DNA of 64,000 nucleotides. It comes from Gnetum montanum. Its lineage: Eukaryota; Streptophyta; Gnetopsida; Gnetales; Gnetaceae. Position 1 is the first letter of the stretch. Each line of letters starts with the position of its first letter. The stretch spans positions 835,939 through 899,938 of the forward strand of contig MNCI01005835.1 of assembly GCA_015680685.1 (NCBI GenBank). The letters run 5' to 3'. Below the pieces are notes generated by a model. It was not told where the DNA came from. It did no database searches and saw only the letters and a list, made by a program, of their open reading frames with translations. Position numbers and translations under genes: made by a program. Positions 33,768-43,845 of the stretch are shown here, in pieces.

Positions 33768-34271
33768 AGACTATTCTATAGGTGGGAAGAGAATAGTTAA
33801 GGTAACCCTTTTAGGGATTCTCATGTTGCTAATTCTTTCATATTCTATCTCCATGGTGATGAATGTTCTTCTTCCTTCTTCTTTCCTAGTTGAAGCTTCA
33901 ACTTGGTCTGCTTCACCATTATTCTCAACAATGGTCTTTATCTCTTTCTCATCCAACTCTTTGGTTGCTAATTTTTGAGGTTTTTCATATCTAGTTGCTT
34001 ATGTATATTGTGACATGAAAGCCTCTCCCCAAGAATCATCTTGATTAGACTCTCTTTAACATTCAACTTTAGTGGTGCATTGGTGAATGTTACCCCAAAC
34101 ATTCGAATGGATGGAGCATCTGCTAGTAAGAAAACTAAGCTCATTGGAAAGCCAAATTAAGAAAGGACTTTCACTAGATGCTCCATGGGTAGTTTCCTTA
34201 CAATAGGCTCTCATGGCATGCTTTGGATAGGAACCAATCACATAAGGAATAAAATGCCTTCTTGTTGCCAT
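33768..34271 (-). pseudogene. J downstream ORF (unrecognised, broken)
   Basis: Between integrase and the 3' LTR. ATG at 34271 in good context (gagagATGGCA) starts MATRRHFIPYVIGSYPKHAM…, open for about 70 codons to a stop at 34058. A second open frame follows to 33771: LDEKEIKTIVENNGEADQVE, then EASTRKEEGRRTFITMEIEY. A third frame at 34130-34000 is also open, with a DAPSIRMFGVTFTNAPLKLN stretch, so one or two frameshifts may have split a single ORF. I do not recognise the protein. It is preceded by a TATA box and short repeats, listed separately. Confidence 0.4.
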
Positions 34272-34374
34272 CTCTCTCAAGCTCACTTTCTACCTCAAAC
34301 TAAGAATAATTCACTTGTCCTTTTTGCTCAAGTGTTGAATTGGATGATGTTATGTTTTCAAGCAAACCACAACT

Positions 34375-34515
34375 CTTTATATAATGCAAGAAAAATTTGA
34401 ATTTCCCACCATTTTCCCACTCAACCATGGCTTATTCACTTTCCATCATCATACGGTTGATAAAGTTAATTTCCACTATGTGGTTGGTTTAAATTAATTT
34501 TCCATTATGTGGTTG
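34375..34515 (-). promoter_or_regulatory. Promoter-like region before the J downstream ORF
   Basis: On the minus strand two copies of a caaccacataRtggaaa repeat (34467-34486 and 34494-34514, about 28 bp apart), a third diverged copy to about 34553, then gcattatataaagag with a TATATAAAG box at 34375-34383, about 105 bp upstream of the ATG at 34271. The spacing fits a short 5' UTR. Inference from sequence only. Confidence 0.45.
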
Positions 34516-34947
34516 TCTAAACCACCACTCCCACTAAGTGTAGTTAACCACATGATAAGTAATGATTACTTAAGATAATGTAAATTTAAATTTTAAACTA
34601 ACACTCTAAATTTAACTAATACTTTTATGCATACATATTTTATTATGTCATATACACATAATATAAACATATATTATAGTTAGATATTATATAAGTATGT
34701 GTATATATTATTTATTATATATATTATAACTAAGTATGTATATTTAAAACTTACATAATAAAATTTGTTACTTACTACTAGGTATACTTAATATTATTAT
34801 TATCATTATATTACTATATACATACATACAATATATATATAAAGTTTTGGGAAGTTGCCCAAAGTAATGTTCTATATGTAAAACATTATATGGAAGTTGC
34901 AATTCCATTCCACTTAATGTGGACAACTTATATGTCTCTTTCAATAA
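34516..34947 (-). other. J spacer after integrase
   Basis: Very AT-rich, with short TA-rich stretches (34625-34840). No gene or clear repeat is seen. Confidence 0.4.
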
Positions 34948-35990
34948 TTACTTGATTTGAAATAGACCTAACCATCTTGCTGAAAATTTATTAGGTTTCT
35001 TCATATTCCATAATAACACTAGATCACTAACTTTAAAAGATATTTTCATGGCCTTTCTATTGAACCATATTTTAACTGGAGAAGCATTTTCTAATAGATT
35101 ATCCTTAGCTCTATCCATTTCGGCTTCTCTTCTAATAAGCAAGGTCATGAAATTTCTATATTTATATATTTTTCCACTATCCCTTTGTACAAAATCAGAG
35201 GCCAAGCTTAAAATTTTATTTGTAACTCTTGTAGGCAAACCATAAACCAAGTTATAAGCTAATGTTCCAATAGCCCTTTTAAATCTAATATGGTCATTCC
35301 ATAATGCAAATTGTAAATAATCAATCCAATTTCCCAGATTCCCCTCCATTGAATTTTTGATGTAGGATATAAGCTTTTTATTTGTAGATTTAGCTAAACC
35401 ATTTCCTTGAGGATAATAATTTGAAGAAGAAAATAGAAAGATGGATTTCTTTGATGCCCATGTTATAGACTCCTCAGATTAAAAAGTAGGTCCATTATCA
35501 GATATCAAAACTTCAAGCATACCAAAGAGACTTAGAATTTGATCTTCTAGGAACCTAATCACATCTAATGCTAAAAAATTTCTTAGAGCTTTTGCTTTTG
35601 ACCATTTAGTAAAATAATCGGTGGCTGTGAGAATAACCTTATGCCAAACTCTTAAAGGAGTAATTGTGCTGACAAAATCTAAACCCCAAGGTTGAAATGA
35701 TCTATCCACAACTACTGGTTTCAAGGGGGCTCTAGCCTTTTTGATTTTTGGTCCATGAATTTGACACTTATAACATTTTTGAATTTTTGAGCTAATATCT
35801 TGGTACATGTTTAGCCAATAAGAACCATAATGGAGTATATGTTGCATAGTGGACTTAGGAGACTCATAAAACAAATTAGAATGATCATGCGATTGTTCTA
35901 AAATAAGGCTAATTTTATCATTATGAACACATTCCAATAAAACTCCTTTGAAGTCCTTTTTATATAAGATTTCCATCTTTAATCACAAAC
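34948..35990 (-). pseudogene. J integrase (broken)
   Basis: Minus strand. Zinc-binding N-terminus HGSYWLNMYQDISSKIQKCY then KCQ (HHCC-type, with CYKCQ). Core: PWGLDFVSTITPL, TATDYFTKWSKAKA (first Asp kept), LISDNGPTF (second Asp kept), and YYPQGNGLAKSTNK, where the catalytic Glu (family GQAESTNK) is Lys. The C-terminal part includes TLAYNLVYGLPTRV, a KVSDLVLLWN segment and FSARWLGLFQIK. One stop occurs after DNGPTF. The Lys for Glu change alone would kill strand transfer. Confidence 0.8.
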
Positions 35991-36100
35991 TTATTTTCCT
36001 TTTTGAAGAAAGCTCTTTTCTGATTTGTAGTTAAATTATTCAAAACCTTTCTTGTGTTTAGGAAATCTATAATTTTATCATACCAATTTCTTTCATGAGG

Positions 36101-36560
36101 TTATAGAACACATATCTCATTTTCTCTAGCCAATAACTTGGCTAACCCCATCTCTTTAATAGTTTTGCACATTTCCAATGAAAATTTGAAACCTTGAAGT
36201 TTTATAAACCACTTCCCTCTTTTCAATCCAATCTCATTTTGAACCAAGAATTTCTTGACCATAGGCTCAATTAGCATAATATGAACCAATGAGCTTTTCA
36301 ATTAATATTTGAAATGTTGAAGTGCTTTAATGATTGCAAATGCTTGTTTCTCTTGATCTGAATAATTTAATTTTGAACCTTTTAATTGATACCCAAAAAA
36401 TTCAATTGGTTCATCTTGACCTTCATCTCTTTGAGTTAAAACAACAACAATTGAATCATTTGAAGCAAAAGACTATAACCAAAAATCTTTCTTCAATCTT
36501 GGTTTTACTAAGTATGGAGCTTCTTGAATAGTCCTTTTAATCTCTGCTAGATTTTTTTCT
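36101..36560 (-). pseudogene. J RNase H after RT (broken)
   Basis: Standard Ty3 RNase H position. Blocks: FASNDSIVVVLTQRDEGQ (family DAS…GAVL-Q), EPIEFFGYQLKGSKLNYSDQ, EKQAFAIIKALQHFKY and a C-terminal PMVKKFLVQNEIGLKRGKWF. The first catalytic Asp (DAS) is Asn here (SND). One stop after HFKY. Removes RNA from the RNA-DNA hybrid in intact copies. Confidence 0.75.
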
Positions 36561-36599
36561 AATTCTAGTATTTTCCTTATTGAGATATCTTTCTTGAGC

Positions 36600-37320
36600 A
36601 TATGCATCAAAAGTTTGGTAATTTTGGTGAATCCTAGGATAAACCTCTTAACAAAATTTATCTTTCCAAAGAAAGATCTAAGAGACTCTTTGTTTATAGG
36701 ATGCTTGATATTCTATACTGCTTGAATTCGGGAGTTATCTATAGCAATTCCATGTTAACAGATTAAATGGCCCAGCAAACTTCTAGATTTAACCCCGAAG
36801 CTACATTTCTTAGGATTTAATGAAATACCATATTCACAACATCTATCAAAAATTTATCGCAGATGACCAATATGATCTTTCTTACTTTTTGAATAGATAG
36901 TGATAATATCTAAATAAACCATAACAAATTCACCTATTAAACCTTTAAAAGCTAAGCCCATTGCTCTTTGGAAAGTAGCTTCAGCATTTGATAACCCGAA
37001 TGGCATTCTTTTGTAAGCAAATGTCTCCCATTTAGTGATAAATGTTGTTTTATATCTATAACCCTTATCCACCATAATCTAATTATAACCTTAAAAACCA
37101 TCTAGGAAGGAGTATACCTAACATCTTGATACTTTGATCAACATTTCATCAATTCTAGGGAGTGGGTACTTATCTTTTTAAAAGGCTTCATTCAAATTTC
37201 TAAAGTCCACACAAAGCCTAATGTCACTACTTCCTTATTGGAATGAGATTAGCAAGCCATGTCAAATATTAGACTAGATATATAATTTGGACTTGCAGTA
37301 ACTTCTTAATCTCAGCTTCT
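36600..37320 (-). pseudogene. J reverse transcriptase (broken)
   Basis: Minus strand. VDFRNLNEAF-like segment, KDKYPLPRIDEML, SFLDGF-GYN, the open block TFITKWETFAYKRMPFGLSN then AEATFQRAM, and FVMVYLDIITIYSKS (family Y-DD; the second Asp is Ile, so inactive), followed by a CSFGVKSRSLLGHLI segment. Several stops and frameshifts. Confidence 0.78.
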
Positions 37321-37829
37321 ATAGCTAGTTCAAATGATGGATTAGATTTCCTTTACTTTTGGTTAACCTTCATACAACCATTTATTAAAGGAATTTTTTG
37401 TGTCATAATATTAGGTCTAAAAGCTTTAAGATCATCATAAGACAAAGTGAAATTCTCTAAATTATTCTTTAACAATAATAACAGTTTGCACCTAAAAACT
37501 AAGTTATCTTCCTTTGTTATTTAATATCTTCGGTATCTTGGTAGATCCAATATTCACTACTTCATAAGCTTGATCATATGGATACTATATATCTTTCCAT
37601 ATGTGCATATTTTTACTAAAATCATGTTCATAACCAATCACATTTTAAGAAATCAAATTATACTTAGAACTTGATGCTATCTCTGGTGTGATCTGACTTT
37701 CAAATTCTTGCTTATTCTTCATAAACCTAAGTACTTGATCATCATCTTAAAATACTTGTAAATGCCTTATGTTATTTGGTGCTGATGGCTGATGTTCATT
37801 TTTAGTTACTACTTCTTCATAACTTTCTA

Positions 37830-38260
37830 TCCTTTTTATATCTGATGTTGAAGCTACCTTAGCTAAATCATTTGCTATATGATTATCCTCTCTACCTATA
37901 TGTTCTATTTTATAATAATGAAACTAACCCAACAGTTTATAGACAAATTGTTTATAAGGCTACAAGAATGAGCTTTTTACTACACAATTTCCCTTGACTT
38001 ATTCACAAATCAATCTTGAATCTCCTTTTATAGTGATTACCTTGATTCTGATTTCCAATGTCATTTTAATTCCAATACTTGAAGCTTCATATTCGGCCTT
38101 GTTATTTATGCAAGGAAAAGATAAATGAATGGCCTTAAATATTTTTAGGGAATCATCTTTTACTATATTCTAGCTCCTACACCTTTGGAGTTACAAGAAC
38201 CATCAAAGTATAGTTCCCACTTGCTCTCATTTTGAGATTCCTCTTTTTCGGAGTTACAAA
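37830..38260 (-). pseudogene. J extra RNase H located before RT (archaeal type, broken)
   Basis: Minus strand. WELYFDGSCNSKGVGARI (first catalytic Asp in YFDGS), NKAEYEASSIGIKMTLEI (catalytic Glu in NxAEYEA), TIKGDSRLICE (Asp in GDSRL), YKQFVYKLLG and EHIGREDNHIANDLAKVAST (C-terminal N-x-AD-LA motif). This is the complete motif series of the additional RNase H (aRH) of Tat elements. It lies between protease and RT, not after the regular RNase H as in Ogre/Retand. A few stops break the frame. Confidence 0.75.
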
Positions 38261-38555
38261 CTTCTTGAAGTGTACCAATTTTGGTTTCAAAGATTCTTAT
38301 TTCAACAACTTTGTTCTTTCCATTTGAAGTAATGTTTTTCAACATCAAAGGTTCACTATATATGTAAATTTGACTTGGTTCCCTTTTCCAAGGTAGCCAC
38401 ATATGAGAATAATCTATTGATATGGAACTTGACAAATTCTTACTCGAACTTCTACTTAACAAAAGACTATGTGAACATGGTGTATCTCATACTTGAAGAG
38501 TCACTTTACTTTTTATATAGGGTTCAGAAGCAATTTCCAATAGAACATTTGGTAG

Positions 38556-38966
38556 TTAACCCACAATATTCACTCTACTTTTATCTACTTGAACAATCTT
38601 CTTATTGGATTGTTCAAGAGTCAAACCAAGTTTTTTGCATATAGAAAATGGCATGATGGTAGATGTAGCTCTAAAATCTACCAAGAAATTATGAAGATAT
38701 TTATCCTTTAATTTTATTGTGAAAAGAAAAGGAGGAGCTTCTTTATCAGCAGTACACCCATAGGTAGTTTTTGATGTTTTATCAATGTTGGATACATAGC
38801 TTAACTCTGACTCTCCAACTCTCCTTTTATCTTTAATAAACTCTAAAGCTTTTCTTTGTTGGTCTTCTATTTGTAACAATTGATATATACTAATGTTGGT
38901 ATTAACATGTTTTAGATCTTCAACTAAATCATATTCTTCATCTCCATAAAAGTCTGGTTTCTTCAT
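38556..38966 (-). pseudogene. J aspartic protease (broken)
   Basis: Open for 136 codons. APPFLFTIKLKDKYLHNFLV then DFRATSTIMPFSICKKLGL: the active-site D(S/T)GA is read as DFRATS, so the catalytic triad is altered. Upstream, an acidic region with KALEFIKDKRRVGE and TYGCTADKEAPP links it to gag. Confidence 0.7.
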
Positions 38967-38999
38967 CCATTTATTAAAAGTCTAATTTTGAGTACTTTT

Positions 39000-40119
39000 C
39001 TCTACTTGATCTTTTTTACTTTTATTTTTCTTCCTTCTACTTGGTTTAAAAAGCTTCCTCTTAGTAGATAGATCAGAAATAATGTTTGGAGGCCTACAAG
39101 TAGTTAATCTTTCTTTTGATCACAAATTATATCCATTTTCCTCATTGTTATTACACTCTTCATTTGATGACATATCCTCTTCAGAACTTGATAGAGAAGA
39201 TGTTTGACTAGATCCATTGTTAGAAGATTTACTTACATAATGGACACTAGATAGCTCATTATCTGATTCAATATTAAGGAAGTTAGACATAGCAAGATCA
39301 TTTTCATCCTCATCTTCCACTAAGTTAGTATCTTGATCCTTATATTTCCTATTTTTTTTCTTCCTTGATTTTAACTTTCGCCAAAGCTTTTTCTAATTTC
39401 ACTACTTTGTTGGATAAATATTTCATTAATTGTTCCTTTTCAAATTCTTTGCTTTCTAACTCTTGCTCTATTTTAATATGAGATGGTCCCAGTAATGCTT
39501 TAAGTTGAGAAAAATCTTGCACAGGACTCATCATTTTCTCTTTTTTTTTTTGAGTTGTGATAATTTCTTCATTGTTCAAGCTTAGTTCTTTTTCTAACTA
39601 TATAGCTTCACTAAAAAATTCACTCAGTGTTAGCAAGTTTGGAGTTCTTCTTAACCAAATTGAAATATTGGGATTCACTACCTTAAGATAAGTATCTCTA
39701 AGAACCTCATCTGATGGTCTATATTGTCTTTGAAAGAGCCCACAAATTTGTTGAAACTTGATGTTGAAATCTCTAATTGACTCTTTAACTCCTTTCTTAG
39801 CTCTTACTAGCCCACAATACAATTTTTGTTGATCTAATTGATTGTCAAATTGAGCCAAGAAAAAAAATTTCATATCATCCCAGCTTGTGATACTGTTACT
39901 TAGCAAGTTTAAATACCAAATTTGAGCCATATCCTTTAAATTTGCCATGAACAACCTATAGGCTTGATCTTGGTGTTGAATATTTGCATGAGCTAAAGCT
40001 AACTCAAATAAGTGAATGCATTCTTTAGCTAAGTAAGATTTTTCAGGAATAAAAGGTTCAAGCAAATATTTGTAAACTACCTTAGGAATATCATTGTAGT
40101 TTTGAAACCCTAATGGCAT
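39000..40119 (-). pseudogene. gag: J gag (broken)
   Basis: ATG at 40119. 173 open codons hold the gag domain: AYRLFMANLKDMAQIWYLNL, a SITSWDDMKFFFLAQF block (family SW-eL---F---F), LVRAKKGVKESIRDFNIKF and PNISIWLRRTPNLLTLSEFF. Downstream segments, separated by stops, are a Lys/Glu-rich helix (39349-39579) and a Ser/Asn/Glu-rich stretch (39120-39320), then a basic KKSKKKRKRS-like stretch near 39020-39060. No zinc knuckle is seen. Confidence 0.7.
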
Positions 40120-40394
40120 AACTCTTTTCTAAGAATTTACCATCCTATTAGAATTATTTTTTATTAATGAACTCTTAAATTTCTTTGCACTTCTCTTATA
40201 GACTAATAAACCAGATAGAAGATGATCTTCTTATCCTTCTAGTCTTTACTACACTACTTGGTCCAAACTCAAAAACCTTTTTTTGTTCTTCTTCTGATGA
40301 ATAATCAGTCTTATAATTAGGAATTTCTTTAGAATCTTTGAAATCTTCTAAACTATTGGTTTGTTTGATCATGAACCCAAAATAGTATCTAGTT

Positions 40395-40605
40395 TTTAAG
40401 CCCTCCTAGCAACAAAAGAACTTTTGCTATGCTAGGACTATGAAACTGTTTGAATGTAATGAACTTAGATAACAAATTTTCTGCCCTCCTTCTAGCGCCA
40501 AAAGAACTATTGGTGCACTAAGACTATTAGGCTTATGAACTTAGATGAAAAATTGCCATCCTTCTAGCACCAAAAGAACTGTTGGCAACTATTTGGGACC
40601 ACCAA
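40395..40605 (-). repeat. Three primer-site-like repeats in the J leader
   Basis: On the minus strand, after the LTR end, guttcttttgg-type units recur: gttcttttggtgctagaagg (about 40560-40580), gttcttttggcgctagaagg (about 40487-40507) and a diverged copy at 40401-40421. Unit spacing is 72-80 bp and the adjacent atgaacttagat is repeated too. The TTGGCGCTAGAAGGAGGGC core looks like a plant PBS. The base right after the LTR is instead ttggtggtccc. Which one served as PBS is open. Confidence 0.55.
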
Positions 40606-41172
40606 TGTTTAGCCTTCAATAAGAGGCTATAACTTATATGGAAAGTTTTAATTCCCATAGAAACTAAATTTTTATTTATCAAATGATTATAAATTTCTCC
40701 TTTTTAAAAATGTAAACCTCCATTTTTAAAATTACCAATTGTATTTTAAATAAACTATAACTTTTTTCTCGCAAATTCTTAAGAAAAAATCATTATCAAG
40801 GCCATGTGGCCTTAAGATATGTAAGCTCACATCAAGTGTGCCTTTGAGCAAGTATGCAAGCTTCATGGTTGTCATGCCCGCTAGCATGTCACCTCCATCG
40901 CATGCAGCTCTTATGCATCTTGCATCCCCTACTTTCGTTCCCAAATCCTTCTACCACTAAGGTTCTGTAGGCATGGCACTCACACCGACATTATCTCCGA
41001 TCTATACAATCATTATTATGCTTGATGCTACTCCAAAATGGCAGTCAACAATGTCAAATAGGAAATCATAGATTCAGGTTCTCTTTTGGTTCTTACTACA
41101 CCAATACCCTGTTGATGAGACGCGGTTTACACTAGGCCGCGATATCGCGTATGCGATATCGGGTCTTCTCCT

Positions 41173-41196
41173 GCGATATCGCGTACGCGATATCGC
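41173..41196. repeat. 24-bp perfect palindrome
   Basis: Two gcgatatcgc arms around a central gtac form a perfect inverted repeat, in the U3 array of the solo LTR and only 6 bp from the assembly gap. Confidence 0.9.
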
Positions 41197-41201
41197 GTCG
41201 C

Positions 41202-41789
41202 NNNNNNNNNNNNNNNNNNNNNNNNNNNNNNNNNNNNNNNNNNNNNNNNNNNNNNNNNNNNNNNNNNNNNNNNNNNNNNNNNNNNNNNNNNNNNNNNNNN
41301 NNNNNNNNNNNNNNNNNNNNNNNNNNNNNNNNNNNNNNNNNNNNNNNNNNNNNNNNNNNNNNNNNNNNNNNNNNNNNNNNNNNNNNNNNNNNNNNNNNNN
41401 NNNNNNNNNNNNNNNNNNNNNNNNNNNNNNNNNNNNNNNNNNNNNNNNNNNNNNNNNNNNNNNNNNNNNNNNNNNNNNNNNNNNNNNNNNNNNNNNNNNN
41501 NNNNNNNNNNNNNNNNNNNNNNNNNNNNNNNNNNNNNNNNNNNNNNNNNNNNNNNNNNNNNNNNNNNNNNNNNNNNNNNNNNNNNNNNNNNNNNNNNNNN
41601 NNNNNNNNNNNNNNNNNNNNNNNNNNNNNNNNNNNNNNNNNNNNNNNNNNNNNNNNNNNNNNNNNNNNNNNNNNNNNNNNNNNNNNNNNNNNNNNNNNNN
41701 NNNNNNNNNNNNNNNNNNNNNNNNNNNNNNNNNNNNNNNNNNNNNNNNNNNNNNNNNNNNNNNNNNNNNNNNNNNNNNNNNNNNNNNNN
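41202..41789. other. Assembly gap (588 N)
   Basis: Unresolved bases inside the solo LTR. The GC-rich palindromic array at its left edge is a likely reason. The long translated ORFs across it are artefacts. Confidence 1.
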
Positions 41790-43418
41790 ATACCTCAGAC
41801 TTGCTTAACCATACACCGTGACACCTACAAGCAAGCCTGGGAAGACAACGAACGATTAACCCCAAGTGTTTCTTGTGGCGTTAAGGCATTTAGTCTGCGG
41901 AGTTCGACCGGATCGCGCGTGTACGCTCATTTCGTATGGTTGAGTGTAGGGGTACCTCGCCACTCATCACCTGTGGTCGTGTTATCCTATGTCTAGTGAA
42001 ACTCGTGTGCAAGTAGTTGGAATTAAAGAGGAGCTACCATCAAGAATTCCAACATTGCTATGTGTGGAGAAAATTTTACTATGATGGATACACTTTGCTT
42101 AGGGTTCTTGAACCTACTGGATACCCTAAAAAGGATTGTAGTATAACTTAATTTTAGTTTATATATTAAGAAACCTTGTCATTTTTTATATAATGATAAT
42201 TGCTACTTTAGGGCTTTTGGAATATTAATTTTGAATGTGAAGTTGAATTTTTGTTGCCTAAAATAGGTGTAGGTTTGGCATGTTCGTTTTACTTTAAAAC
42301 ACTAATTTTGTTTAGAGCTTCTTCTTTCATGAGTTGTAGGGTCTATGCTCTTCTACAAGTTTTGAAATCAAATTCATGACATCTTATTCAACCTATTCTT
42401 TTTTAAAATTTTATCCCTTGATATTATTTTTTGCTACAGTTTCAACTCAAGTTTCATCATTGCATTTCATATTGCCATGCTTTTTCTTGTGATGAGGGTT
42501 TCTCTTTCCGAGATAATGATGAAATGTTTAGACAATTTTGCCAATTTTTCAACAACCATTAACCAAGAATCTTGTTAAGTTTATTAACTTTGTGTCAAAA
42601 CTTTGGCTTGATCTAGAAAAATTCATCAAATGCTGCTTGAGCCATTGAACTAGATATTTTTCTCTTTTCTTTCTTCAATGTCTACAAACTCTACAACTAA
42701 ATTTTTACAACCATTTGAAGGCCACTGTAAATTGAATATGACATCATGATTTGCAATGGCCTCTTCCATAGAAGAACACACAACATAACAATGGATCTTT
42801 ATGTGACCCATCCAACATGTAGTTACTTGTCAATTTTCCTAAGAAGTTCTTGCACAATTTTTAGAGAAAATGGATGCACAACTTTTATCTGTTTTATTTT
42901 TTATCATCATCATTCTTTGAGGCTTCCGATTTACTATTAAATCTAAATTGATAAAATTATGTAATGTAGGAGTTGATGGTGATGCGGTTGTAAGTGCACT
43001 AACTTGCAATTGCTTGATTATTTCCAGAATTCCATCTTTGCTATTATATATATTTTTACATGGGAAAACCACAAAATTTTCATCCTTTGGCTAGAAACAC
43101 CTTACTATAATTTTCCTTTCTCCAGCTGAAACTAAGCTTTCATTAATTCCATTTTCTTTATCATGCCTTTGGTGTTCTACTCTTAAATTATGAACATAAA
43201 CCCAAAATGTGCACACCTTGAATATGTAGAGTATTTCCCATTCATTCTCTTTCAACATCTTTCTTGATCATGCTTCTCACTATTTCCCTTTGAAATAAAT
43301 AATCTAATTCTTACCTTCTAATCATTAATAAAAGAATTAAATTGGGAAATTTAATTCTCTGCATTTTTTCATAAAATCTACTCCATTAAATGGTATAAAT
43401 GTGACAACACAACTATCA

Positions 43419-43829
43419 TGTCCCTATTTTAAAAATGGATTTGTTGTTTAACAAAAATGGTGTTGCTTTGAAACAAATGATGTAATTATTGTAATAAGAC
43501 CTAAAATTAAAGTTCATTCCAGCATGGATTTTTGGAACTAGTAAAAGGTAAATGATTGGTGCTAAGTGAAGTAGGACAAGAAGGGAACTAGTCATCCTTT
43601 TTGTCTAGGTATAGGTCTAACCATGGTGGTAGTATTGGATTACCTCTAAGGAATAGATTTCGAAGGAAGATAACTCCAAGGAACCTTAGAGCATTACCCA
43701 AATATACTATTTCCATAATAATAAAGCTTCATTTTCATTTTCTTCTACATTTTCCTTATCATTTTTATGTATAATTTTAAATGTTACAAATATTTGATGT
43801 TTAGCATGATATCCAAAAATGGGATATTA
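43419..43829 (+). repeat. 5' LTR of element H
   Basis: 411 bp, starting TGTCCC and ending near gggatatta. It aligns with 61502-61990; shared blocks include aatgatgtaattattgtaat and ctaaccatggtggtag. About 75 bp present in the 3' LTR are missing here. Confidence 0.75.
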
Positions 43830-43845
43830 CAATTGGTATTGAAGA
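43830..43845 (+). other. Primer binding site of H (iMet tRNA type)
   Basis: caattggtattgaaga after the LTR end matches the common plant PBS TGGTATCAGAGC with transitions. Confidence 0.6.

Larger units (their letters stand above)
41113..41969 (+). mobile_element. Young solo LTR of the A family
   Basis: Starts TGATGAGACGCGG and ends CGCCACTCATCA, flanked by a perfect 5-bp target-site duplication cctgt (41108-41112 and 41970-41974). Orientation is plus, as for A. The visible U5 (ctgcggagttcgaccggatc, ggggtacctcgccactcatc) aligns with A 8970-9048. Unlike all other copies it is full of CpG, so it is recent. Its total length (857, gap included) equals one A LTR (842-852), which supports a solo LTR. 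If the gap size were wrong a full element could be hidden. Confidence 0.8.
31383..43409 (-). mobile_element. Element J: Tat-like Ty3/gypsy retrotransposon
   Basis: Minus strand, with LTRs over 2 kb, gag, PR, an extra RNase H before RT, RT, RNase H, INT and a short ORF before the 3' LTR. The integrase core pattern (YYPQGNGLA-STNK) and the archaeal-type RNase H place it in the Tat/Ogre/Retand side of the non-chromovirus clade rather than with the Athila-like elements around it. The 5' LTR carries a solo LTR of family A. Flanks do not match (ttgaa left, caact right). Confidence 0.8.
40606..43409 (-). repeat. 5' LTR of element J (with a solo LTR inside)
   Basis: Direct repeat of 31383-33556; 2804 bp here because of an 857-bp solo LTR plus a 5-bp duplication. 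Starts on the minus strand TGTTGTCACATTTATACC (43409) and ends …gaaggctaaaca (40606). It lacks about 230 bp present near the end of the other LTR. Confidence 0.8.

Noticed and set aside
31778-33978. Short ORFs in the J LTR and PPT flank
   Set aside because: They lie in LTR or spacer sequence, and their homologues in the other LTR are not open.
41074-41996. Two long ORFs (over 260 codons) on both strands
   Set aside because: They consist mostly of unknown residues across the N gap and have no real coding content.
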